Source: PALSA-243 sp963743705 (lineage in GTDB: Bacteria > Acidobacteriota > Terriglobia > Bryobacterales > Bryobacteraceae). Taken from it: DNA of 64,000 nt. This document shows positions 34,120 to 41,441 of this stretch, piece by piece. Position 1 is the first letter of the stretch. Each line of letters begins with the position of its first letter. Where the stretch lies: contig CAVUQS010000021.1 of the NCBI GenBank assembly GCA_963743705.1, forward strand, positions 496,001-560,000. The letters run 5' to 3'. Both the position numbers and the translations under genes were made by a program. The notes under the pieces were generated by a model. That model was not told the DNA's origin. It did not search any database and worked only from the letters and a program-made list of their open reading frames with translations.

Positions 34120-35196
34120 CTAACGCCGCTTCCCTTCGCAAAGGTCGAGCCACTCGGGATGATTTTGGGCGTGCCGCGCGATCTCGTCCAGAATCGAGGG
34201 CAGCGGCCGCTCAATATTCCATCCGAAGCGCTTGTTGACGCGCGCCGAATCCATCACGATCCAGGGCAGGTCGAACGGCCGCTCGGCGGAATCCGCCGTG
34301 GGCGCGTGCGCGCCAAACCGCTGGTCGCAAAACGCGGTCAATTGCGCCAGCGACATCGCGTTCGCCGCACCGCCGGCAGCATTGAACATACGCTCACCTT
34401 TGGCTTGGCCATCGTTCATCTGCGACCGCAAAAGGCGCGCCAGATCGTCGGGATGGAAAGCGTCGCGCACCTGATGGCCCGATCCGCCGAAGCCAATATA
34501 TCGTAAAGGCCGCCGCACGGCATGCGCATGTATCCAATAGGAAAAGATGCCCTGCTCCGCCAATCCGAATTGGCCCGCGCCCGCCATCACTCCGCAGCGG
34601 TTGATCCACACCGGGAAATCGAAAGCGTACCCGTATTCGAGCGCCACCGCTTCCGACGCCAGCTTGGTGCTGCCGTAAAGTGACACCGGCGCCGCCACCG
34701 AAAACTCTTCCGTAATTCCCGCCGCCGAAACGCCCGAGGGCAACGGCCGCGACGCGTCCAGCGTGAATGCGCCGTTTTCCACCTGTATCGGCAGCGCGGC
34801 CAACGCCGCAATCGAATACACCCGGCTGCTGCTCAGCAGTATAAATCCAGCCTTATCCCGCTTGGCGTATTCGAGCAGATTCAGCGTCCCATGCAGGTTG
34901 TGCTCAATCAATTGGCGGCTGCTCGATCGTCCATCCACGCCCGCCAAGACGCTGGGGTTGGCGGCGGCGTCGATGATCCAATCCGCGGCCGGCAACGATT
35001 CCAAGTCCGACGCCAGGCGCACATCGCCATGAATCACCTGGATTCCCGACGCTGTAAGCGCCCCGCGATTGGTTTCGGCGCCCGGCCGCGACAGGTTGTC
35101 GATGCCCGAAATCCGCGCGCCTTCCATCGCCGCCTGGAACCAGCGCGCCAACGACGCCCCCGTGAAACCGCAGATTCCCGCGATGAAAATGCGCAT
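34120..35196 (-). CDS. NAD-dependent sugar epimerase/dehydratase (extended SDR)
   Basis: 358-aa extended SDR. The start MRIFIAGICGFTGASLARW holds a GxxGFxG cofactor loop, SSSRVYSI precedes the active site, and the catalytic pair is in LYGSTKLASE. The segment GHQVRDAFHPDDLARLL is characteristic of sugar-nucleotide epimerases related to CDP-paratose 2-epimerase. Start is the ATG at 35196, 5 bases after the stop of the related gene upstream. Two related epimerases in tandem suggest consecutive steps on one NDP-sugar. Substrate not certain. Confidence 0.85.
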   Translation of the reverse strand: MRIFIAGICGFTGASLARWFQAAMEGARISGIDNLSRPGAETNRGALTASGIQVIHGDVRLASDLESLPAADWIIDAAANPSVLAGVDGRSSSRQLIEHNLHGTLNLLEYAKRDKAGFILLSSSRVYSIAALAALPIQVENGAFTLDASRPLPSGVSAAGITEEFSVAAPVSLYGSTKLASEAVALEYGYAFDFPVWINRCGVMAGAGQFGLAEQGIFSYWIHAHAVRRPLRYIGFGGSGHQVRDAFHPDDLARLLRSQMNDGQAKGERMFNAAGGAANAMSLAQLTAFCDQRFGAHAPTADSAERPFDLPWIVMDSARVNKRFGWNIERPLPSILDEIARHAQNHPEWLDLCEGKRR

Positions 35197-35201
35197 GAGG
35201 G

Positions 35202-36263
35202 CTACTGGCCCCGCGCGGCCAGGCGCTGCGACCAGCTGGCCGCGATTTCGCGGAAGATATCGCCCAGCGGCCTCGTGATGTCCCAAGCCGGATAGTGCGC
35301 CTTCATCTTGCGCAGGTCGCTGTAGTAGCAGATATGGTCGCCTGCGCGGTTCTGTTCCACATACGACCATCGCTGCGGCAGGCCGCTGATCTCTTCCGCC
35401 ATCCGGAACGCTTCCAGAATCGAGCAGGAGTTCGATTTTCCGCCGCCCAGATTGTAGACCTCGCCCACGCGCGGATTGCGGAAGAACTCGTGCATGAAGC
35501 TCGCCACATCCTCCGAATGAATGTTATCGCGAACTTGCTTGCCCTTATAACCAAAAACCTTGTATTCGCGGCCTTCGAGGTTACACCGCACCAGGTAACT
35601 GAGAAACCCGTGCAGCTCCACGCCGGAATGGTTAGGCCCCGTCAGGCATCCGCCGCGCAGGCAGCAGGTCGGCATGTTGAAATAGCGCCCGTATTCCTGC
35701 GCCATCACATCGCCGGCCACCTTCGACGCGCCGAAAATGGAATGCTTCGATTGATCGATCGAGAAAGTCTCGGGAATGCCTTCACCAAATGTCGCGTCAG
35801 CGTATTCCCATCGCGTTTCCTGCTCTTGGAGCGGGATGAAGTTAGGCCGGTCGCCATACACCTTGTTGGTAGACATGTGCACGAATGGCGTTTCCGCACA
35901 GAACTGCCGCGCCGCTTCCAACAGATTCAGCGTCCCCAGGGCATTCACTTCAAAATCGAGAAATGGGATGTCAGCCGCGCGGTCGTGCGAAGGCTGCGCC
36001 GCCGCATGAACAATCAGCGATGGCCGTATTTCCTTCATCAGCGCCAGGATGCCCTCGCGGTCGCGAATGTCGAGATCGCGGTGCTCGTACGCAGGCAGTT
36101 CACGCAAACGCGCCAGCGTCCAGCGCGTATCGCCTTCCGGCCCAAAGAAGACTGCGCGCAGGTTATTGTCGACTCCGACAATCCGCCAGCCGAGCTTGGC
36201 GAAGTAGGTCGCGACCTCGGAACCGATAAGTCCGCAAGATCCAGTTACAAGGAGGGTTTTCAT
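35202..36263 (-). CDS. CDP-paratose 2-epimerase-like NAD-dependent epimerase
   Basis: 353-aa extended SDR: TGSCGLIGSEVATYFAKLGW at the N-terminus, STNKVYGDRPN, the long insertion TFSIDQSKHSIFGASKVAGD containing the YxxxK-equivalent region (here FGASK), then GKQVRDNIHSEDVASF and GGGKSNSCSILEAF. These blocks are typical of CDP-tyvelose/paratose 2-epimerases, in which phenylalanine or tyrosine may stand at that position. The CDP-dideoxysugar genes at the left edge of the window make a link plausible but it is not proven. First gene of the minus-strand cluster; an 18-base palindrome lies upstream. Confidence 0.85.
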   Translation of the reverse strand: MKTLLVTGSCGLIGSEVATYFAKLGWRIVGVDNNLRAVFFGPEGDTRWTLARLRELPAYEHRDLDIRDREGILALMKEIRPSLIVHAAAQPSHDRAADIPFLDFEVNALGTLNLLEAARQFCAETPFVHMSTNKVYGDRPNFIPLQEQETRWEYADATFGEGIPETFSIDQSKHSIFGASKVAGDVMAQEYGRYFNMPTCCLRGGCLTGPNHSGVELHGFLSYLVRCNLEGREYKVFGYKGKQVRDNIHSEDVASFMHEFFRNPRVGEVYNLGGGKSNSCSILEAFRMAEEISGLPQRWSYVEQNRAGDHICYYSDLRKMKAHYPAWDITRPLGDIFREIAASWSQRLAARGQ

Positions 36264-36287
36264 CGGAAACTGAGTGCCGGGAAAGAC

Positions 36288-36305
36288 TGATATCGGAGGA
36301 TATCA
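36288..36305. promoter_or_regulatory. Perfect 18-base inverted repeat between divergent genes
   Basis: TGATATC-GGAG-GATATCA, a perfect 7-base inverted repeat with 4-base centre, located 25 bases upstream of the minus-strand epimerase start and 63 bases upstream of rlpA. The place and symmetry suggest an operator or a promoter overlap; the binding factor is unknown. Confidence 0.45.
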
Positions 36306-36351
36306 TACGCCCAGAGTACTGAAAGCCCGCGTGTCCCGCGTCCGCCAATGC

Positions 36352-36357
36352 GATAAT
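36352..36357 (+). promoter_or_regulatory. Putative -10 hexamer GATAAT for rlpA
   Basis: GATAAT 10 bases before the ATG at 36368, again implying a very short leader. Confidence 0.35.
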
Positions 36358-36367
36358 CGTCGGCAGC

Positions 36368-37066
36368 ATGCCCCGGATCGCACAGGGCGCCCTGCTTGCG
36401 GCTCTCGCACTCACGGCTCTGGTCACCGGCTGCGCGCATAAGAAGCGCGCCAAGAACGTTGCGCCGCCACCGCCGGCCGCGACCCGGCCTCCCTCACCTT
36501 CCACGCCGGCAATTCCCGGAACCACCGAATCCGGCGTCGCCAGTTGGTACGGCCATCCCTACCACGGCCGCCGTGCCGCCGATGGCGAAGTCTACGACAT
36601 GGAAACGCTGGTCGCAGCCCACCGCACCCTCCCTTTCAATACGTGGGTTCGGGTCTACGACCTGGATAACGGAAAAACCGTCGATGTCCGCATCATCGAC
36701 CGCGGCCCCTTCATCGACGGCCGCATTATCGATCTCTCCCACGCCGCCGCCGAAGCCATCCAAATGGTCCGGCCGGGCATTGCCAACGTTCGCCTCGAGA
36801 TCCTCCAGGCCCCGCAACCGCCTGCAAACACACTATTTGCCGTGCAAGTCGGCTCCTATCGTGACCGCGAGAACGCCGAGCGGACGCGCACCGAAATGCA
36901 GATATACGGGGAATCCCGCGTGGTTCTCGAGAAGGGATTCTGGCGCGTTTTGGTGGGCCGCGAGGCCACTGAAGATGCCGCCAACGCCCTCGCCGCCAAA
37001 ATTCGTCAAAATTCTCCTGAGAAAAAGAGCGCCTTCGTCGTACGAATTGATTCAGAGGCTACATAA
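36368..37066 (+). CDS. rlpA: RlpA-family septal ring lytic transglycosylase lipoprotein with SPOR domain
   Basis: 232-aa envelope protein. The lipoprotein signal ends at the lipobox LVTGC near residue 22, followed by a proline-rich linker. The double-psi beta-barrel domain (about 55-140) has SGVASWYGHPYHGRRAADGE and VRIIDRGPFIDGRIIDLS; the C-terminal SPOR domain (about 155-230) begins LFAVQVGSYRDRENAERT and would bind denuded peptidoglycan at the division site. Family members cleave naked glycan strands. It is followed by a sigma-54 activator gene 51 bases downstream. Confidence 0.93.
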   Translation: MPRIAQGALLAALALTALVTGCAHKKRAKNVAPPPPAATRPPSPSTPAIPGTTESGVASWYGHPYHGRRAADGEVYDMETLVAAHRTLPFNTWVRVYDLDNGKTVDVRIIDRGPFIDGRIIDLSHAAAEAIQMVRPGIANVRLEILQAPQPPANTLFAVQVGSYRDRENAERTRTEMQIYGESRVVLEKGFWRVLVGREATEDAANALAAKIRQNSPEKKSAFVVRIDSEAT

Positions 37067-37117
37067 AGCGGTTTTGCATCCGCCGCCGGCGCCTCACTCT
37101 GAGTCACGGGGGACTTC

Positions 37118-38125
37118 TTGTCATATCGCGCCACCGCCGCTGCCGCGGCCCGAACTCACGGGCTGGTGGGAAGTTCGCCCGCCATTCAGGAGCTTCGCCG
37201 CCTCATTGAAAAAGCTGCGCGCCATCGCCTGCCCGTGATGCTGCTTGGCGAAAGCGGGGCCGGCAAGGAAGTCGTCGCCCGCGCCATCTATAACGCGGAC
37301 CCGCGCGGCCAGTTCGTGCCCATCGATTGCGGTTCGCTCGTTGGCACGCTGATGGAAAGCGAACTCTTCGGCCACGCCAAAGGCTCTTTCAGCGGCGCCA
37401 CGGAACACAAAAAAGGCCTTGTCGAACTGGCCGACGGCGGCACCGCTTTCTTCGACGAAATCGGCGATCTCCCACTCGACATGCAAGTCAAACTGCTGCG
37501 CCTGATCCAGGAAGGTGAATTCCGCGCCGTCGGTTCCCTGCACTGGCGCAAAGTCGATCTGCGCATCATCGCCGCTACGCACCGCGATCTCAAGGCCGAC
37601 GTCGAAAAAGGCCGTTTCCGTCTCGATCTTTATTACCGCCTCAACGTGTTCTCGGTGAAACTACCGCCCCTGCGCGATCGCAAGCAGGATATTCCAGGCC
37701 TGGTCGATCATTTCCTCCGCCTCGCGCGCGATTCCGGCTTACCCGATTTCCGTCCCGCGCCCGAAACCTACGCGACGCTGCTGGAATACGATTGGCCCGG
37801 CAACGTGCGCGAGCTCAAACACTGCGTCGACCGCATGGCTGCCATGGCTTCGCCCGGCGCCGCCGAAGATGCTCTGCCTTCCGCACTACTGAATCTGCGC
37901 GCCGCCGCGGCGCCGGCAGAGTTCCCGCAAGCTACGGACGACGAACCGCCGTACGAAGAGCTTCGCCCGCGCTCCGCCCCGGTCATCTCCATCCCCGAGA
38001 GCGAAAAGCAGGCCATCCAGCGCGCTCTTGAGGCCACGCACGGCGAACGCAATCGCGCCGCCGAGATTCTGGGAATCGGACGCACCACGCTTTACCGCAA
38101 AATGAAACAATACGGACTGGATTGA
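37118..38125 (+). CDS. Sigma-54-dependent activator without receiver domain (AAA+ and Fis HTH)
   Basis: 335-aa bacterial enhancer-binding protein. The AAA+ domain starts almost at the N-terminus: GSSPAIQELRRLI, Walker A GESGAGKE, the sigma-54 contact loop GSFSGA (variant of GAFTGA with Thr to Ser), Walker B GGTAFFDEIG, sensor DWPGNVRELKH. The C-terminus is a Fis-type helix-turn-helix (ERNRAAEILGIGRTTLYRKMK). There is no N-terminal response-regulator, GAF or PAS domain, so it may be constitutively active or controlled by partners or expression. Start is TTG at 37118 after GGGGGAC. It is coupled to the GT1 gene by a 4-base overlap. Confidence 0.9.
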   Translation: MSYRATAAAAARTHGLVGSSPAIQELRRLIEKAARHRLPVMLLGESGAGKEVVARAIYNADPRGQFVPIDCGSLVGTLMESELFGHAKGSFSGATEHKKGLVELADGGTAFFDEIGDLPLDMQVKLLRLIQEGEFRAVGSLHWRKVDLRIIAATHRDLKADVEKGRFRLDLYYRLNVFSVKLPPLRDRKQDIPGLVDHFLRLARDSGLPDFRPAPETYATLLEYDWPGNVRELKHCVDRMAAMASPGAAEDALPSALLNLRAAAAPAEFPQATDDEPPYEELRPRSAPVISIPESEKQAIQRALEATHGERNRAAEILGIGRTTLYRKMKQYGLD

Positions 38126-39144
38126 TCGCGCTCGATGCCACCTACAGTCTGGATCCCTCGCCCTCCGGGGTAGCCGTCTATTCGCGCGAGATTCTCTACG
38201 GAGTGGCGCGCGCTCATCCCGAAACCAGGTTCGCCTTCTGCTATCGCCCGCACCGCTTTCGCGCATCGTGGGCCGCAGACTTGCCGCCCAACGCGCGGCG
38301 CCGCTTGCTCGCGCCCGGATTCGGATTGTTCCACGGGTTGAATCAGCGCCTGCCGCGCTGGTGGGCGGGTCCGCGTATCGCCACGTTCCACGATCTTTTC
38401 GTGATGACCGGCGAATATTCCACGCCGGAATTTCGCGCCCGCTTCACTGCCCAGGCGCGCGAAGCCGCCGCACGCGCCTCGATGATCGTCGCCGTCTCCG
38501 AATTTACGCGCGGCCAGGTAATTTCGCTGCTTGGTGTGGACCCGGCGCGCGTGTGCGTGATTCACCACGGCGTGCGGCCGCTTCCGTTTCCCGTGGGCCA
38601 CACCCGGGAAAACGTCATTCTCAGCGCGGGCGCAATCCAAACGCGCAAGAACATCGCGCGTCTGGTGGAGGCGTTCGAGGCGGTCGATGCTTCCTGGCGC
38701 TTGGTGCTGATTGGGTCAAACGGATACGGCGCTGAGGCCATCCGCGCGCGCATCGACGCCAGCCCTGCGCGCGACCGCATCGATGTGCTCGGCTACGTTT
38801 CGTCGGAAGAATTGGCCGCGTGGTACGCGCGCGCACGCATATTTGCCTTTCCCTCGCTTGACGAGGGCTTTGGCATGCCCGTGCTCGAAGCCATGGCCGC
38901 TGGTACTCCTGTCCTTACTTCCAACTGTTCGGCGCTGCCGGAAGTCGCGGGCGACGCCGCGCTACTGGTGAATCCGCAGGATCAAGACATGCTTACTGCC
39001 GGCCTGCGCCATCTGACCGAAAGCGCGGCTCTGCGCGCAGATTTGTCCTCCCGGGGAATGGAATGGGCGAAGCGATTTACCTGGGAGAATGCAGTCTCGC
39101 AAACCTGGAATGTGTACCAAAACGTGCTACGCGGGCAAAGTTAG
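38122..39144 (+). CDS. Family 1 (GT4) glycosyltransferase
   Basis: 340-aa GT-B glycosyltransferase. The N-terminal region contains DPSPSGVAVYSREIL and the central part IVAVSEFTRGQVISLLGVD; the C-terminal donor site has ILSAGAIQTRKNI and the E-x7-E motif region FPSLDEGFGMPVLEAMAAGTPVLTS. Retaining transferases of this group build polysaccharide or O-antigen. The TTG start overlaps the stop of the sigma-54 activator (TTGA), an odd coupling of regulator and glycosyltransferase. Confidence 0.9.
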   Translation: MIALDATYSLDPSPSGVAVYSREILYGVARAHPETRFAFCYRPHRFRASWAADLPPNARRRLLAPGFGLFHGLNQRLPRWWAGPRIATFHDLFVMTGEYSTPEFRARFTAQAREAAARASMIVAVSEFTRGQVISLLGVDPARVCVIHHGVRPLPFPVGHTRENVILSAGAIQTRKNIARLVEAFEAVDASWRLVLIGSNGYGAEAIRARIDASPARDRIDVLGYVSSEELAAWYARARIFAFPSLDEGFGMPVLEAMAAGTPVLTSNCSALPEVAGDAALLVNPQDQDMLTAGLRHLTESAALRADLSSRGMEWAKRFTWENAVSQTWNVYQNVLRGQS

Positions 39145-39152
39145 GTAGTTCA

Positions 39153-39464
39153 CTATCGCTCGTCGTCCACGGCAATTTTGAGCGCCCGCAGGAATCGGTG
39201 ATCCTGCGATGTGAATTTGATCTTGCCTGTGGCGTCGAAGGTCCGCTTGGGCTGCGGTTCTTCCTCCGCTACCTCAATGTCCTCGTCGTCGTCGCTGTCT
39301 TCGTCGCGTCGATTGAACCCAATCGTCGCTTCCAACACCAGAAAGACGTCATATCCAGCGCGCTTGATCTCGCCGATTGCCTCGGCAATTCTGTCCGATT
39401 CGGAAAGGGAATCGTTGATCGCATTTCCCAATTCCTGCATCAGGCGCTTTAATGGCTCATCCAC
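39153..39464 (-). CDS. Acidic hypothetical protein
   Basis: 103-aa protein starting at GTG 39464 with a clear AGGAG ribosome site 6 bases upstream. The N-terminal half is helical and amphipathic (LKRLMQELGNAINDSLSES, GEIKRAGYDVFLVLEATIGF). A strongly acidic linker follows (DEDSDDDEDIEVAEEE), and the C-terminus is FLRALKIAVDDE. I do not recognise the family. Convergent to the GT1 gene (8 bases between stops). Confidence 0.62.
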   Translation of the reverse strand: MDEPLKRLMQELGNAINDSLSESDRIAEAIGEIKRAGYDVFLVLEATIGFNRRDEDSDDDEDIEVAEEEPQPKRTFDATGKIKFTSQDHRFLRALKIAVDDER

Positions 39465-39656
39465 AAGAACTCCTAATGTGGCGGACGCACCCCCGGTGAC
39501 CGGCGTTCCACAACACTGATTGTAGTGGAGGCGCCCCGCAATCACAAGCTAACACACGGAAATATCGGCACGTTGATGACCAGACGTTATGGGCCCCTGT
39601 CATCGTTTGTTACGATGGGTTTTGTGTGGAACGCTCGCACAGGCCGTCAGGCCGGA

Positions 39657-39887
39657 ATGTTCATCAAACACGTGGTTCCCGCTCTCGTCAAACCGGCGCG
39701 AACCCTGTGGAATGAGGTCATCGGCTTCATTTTCTTGTGTATAGCCACCATGTTTGGCTTTCAGGCCACGCGCTATGCCATGCACCATGAGCTCGGCAAG
39801 ACGCTACTCGCCGGCTTTTGCACCCTGATGCTCGGCTGGTATGGCGTTTCGTCCTTCTGGCGGGCCCGCAAAATCTCCCGCTCATGA
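39657..39887 (+). CDS. Small two-helix membrane protein coupled to methylmalonyl-CoA mutase
   Basis: About 76 aa from the ATG at 39657 (MFIKHVVPALVKPARTLWNE). Two hydrophobic stretches are visible: VIGFIFLCIATMFGF and LLAGFCTLMLGWYGVSSFW, followed by a basic tail RARKISRS. Upstream in-frame ATGs at 39576 and 39615 are possible. Its stop overlaps the start of the mutase gene (ATGA), so the two are probably translated together. Family not recognised. Confidence 0.55.
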   Translation: MFIKHVVPALVKPARTLWNEVIGFIFLCIATMFGFQATRYAMHHELGKTLLAGFCTLMLGWYGVSSFWRARKISRS

Positions 39888-41383
39888 GCCGCGAACCCGA
39901 GACGCCCGGGGAGTTTCCATTTACCCGCGGAATTTACCGCGAGATGTACCGCAGCCGCCTCTGGACCATGCGCCAGTATGCCGGCTTCGGCACGGCCGAA
40001 GAGAGCAATCGCCGTTACCATTACCTGCTCTCGCAGGGAACCACCGGCCTCTCGGTCGCCTTCGATCTCCCCACGCAAATGGGTCTCGATTCCGATCATC
40101 CGATGGCCCTGGGCGAAGTCGGCCGCGTGGGCGTCGCCATCTCATCGCTCGCCGACATGGAAACCCTCTTCCAAGGCATCCGTCTGGACGGCGTCTCCAC
40201 GTCGATGACCATCAACTCGACGGCCTCCATCCTGCTCGCTTTCTATGCGCTCGTCGCCAAGCGCCAGGGCGCGGATTGGCGCAAGCTCTCCGGCACCATC
40301 CAGAACGACATCCTGAAGGAATATATCGCACGCGGCACCTACATCTACCCGCCGCGCCCGGCGATGCGCATCATCACCGACGTCTTCGCCTGGGCCGGCC
40401 GCGAGTTGCCCGAGTGGAACACGATCTCTATCAGCGGCTACCACATTCGCGAAGCCGGATCCACCGCCGCGCAGGAACTCGCTTTCACCTTCGCCAACGC
40501 CATAGCCTACATCGAAGCCGCTATCGCTGCGGGCCTCGCCATCGATTCCTTCGCGCCCCGGCTTTCCTTCTTCTTCAACTCGCATAACGATTTCCTGGAA
40601 GAGATCGCCAAGTTCCGCGCTGCGCGCCGCATTTACGCCAACCTCATGCGCGACCGCTTCGGCGCCAAAGACGCTCGCTCTCTCATGCTGCGATTCCACG
40701 TGCAGACCGCCGGATCCACCCTCACCGCGCAGCAGCCCGACGTCAACATCGTCCGCACATCGCTCCAGGCGCTGGCCGCTGTCCTGGGCGGCGCGCAATC
40801 CTTGCACACCAATTCGCGCGACGAAGCGCTCGGATTGCCCACCGAAGAATCCGCACGCATCGCGCTGCGCACGCAACAGATCCTCGCGCATGAAACCGGC
40901 GTCGTCAATACTGCCGATCCCGTCGGCGGCAGCGAAGCCATCGAAGCCCTCACCGATTCGCTCGAACGTGAGGTTGCCGAATACATCGCGCGCATCGACA
41001 GCATGGGCGGCACATTGCGCGCCATCGAAGCAGGCTACATTCAGAACGAAATCCAAAACGCCGCTTACGAATTCCAGCGCGCCGTGGAATCCGGCGAGCG
41101 AATCGTCGTAGGCGTGAACCGTTTCCAGTTAGCGAACGAACGCGGCGTTCCCACCTTCCGCATCGACCCCGCGCTCGAACACGCGCAAGCCGAAAAGCTG
41201 CGGCAATTGCGCGCGTCGCGTAGTCAGACTGCCGTCGATGAGAGCCTGGCCACCCTGGAACGCGCCGCCCGCGATGGCAGCAATCTCATGCCGCCAATCC
41301 TGGACTCCGCCGGCGCCTACGCCACGGTCGGCGAAATCGCCGGCCGCTTACGCGAAGTCTTTGGCGAATACCGCGAGGTGTAG
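39884..41383 (+). CDS. mcmA: Methylmalonyl-CoA mutase large (catalytic) subunit
   Basis: 499-aa catalytic TIM-barrel subunit of a B12-dependent acyl-CoA mutase. Signatures: FPFTRGIYREMYRSRLWTMRQY, GTAEESNRRYHYLL, TGLSVAFDLPTQMG, STSMTINSTA and QNDILKEYIARGTYIYPP. The cobalamin-binding domain (DxHxxG) is absent and would be encoded by a separate small gene not in this window, as in archaeal-type mutases. Interconverts methylmalonyl-CoA and succinyl-CoA (propionate metabolism). The residues near the acyl pocket (MRQYAGF) favour methylmalonyl over isobutyryl or other CoA substrates, though this is not certain. Confidence 0.92.
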   Translation: MSREPETPGEFPFTRGIYREMYRSRLWTMRQYAGFGTAEESNRRYHYLLSQGTTGLSVAFDLPTQMGLDSDHPMALGEVGRVGVAISSLADMETLFQGIRLDGVSTSMTINSTASILLAFYALVAKRQGADWRKLSGTIQNDILKEYIARGTYIYPPRPAMRIITDVFAWAGRELPEWNTISISGYHIREAGSTAAQELAFTFANAIAYIEAAIAAGLAIDSFAPRLSFFFNSHNDFLEEIAKFRAARRIYANLMRDRFGAKDARSLMLRFHVQTAGSTLTAQQPDVNIVRTSLQALAAVLGGAQSLHTNSRDEALGLPTEESARIALRTQQILAHETGVVNTADPVGGSEAIEALTDSLEREVAEYIARIDSMGGTLRAIEAGYIQNEIQNAAYEFQRAVESGERIVVGVNRFQLANERGVPTFRIDPALEHAQAEKLRQLRASRSQTAVDESLATLERAARDGSNLMPPILDSAGAYATVGEIAGRLREVFGEYREV

Positions 41384-41426
41384 AGCGGTACTGCCGATCG
41401 AGAACATAGACGGCCGTTCCCCCAGC

Positions 41427-41432
41427 TAAAAT
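41427..41432 (+). promoter_or_regulatory. Putative -10 hexamer TAAAAT (GCTAAAAT)
   Basis: TAAAAT 9 bases before the ATG at 41442, with the same GC prefix as before the genes at 30598, 52964 and 59967. Confidence 0.45.
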
Positions 41433-41441
41433 TGAACCCAG

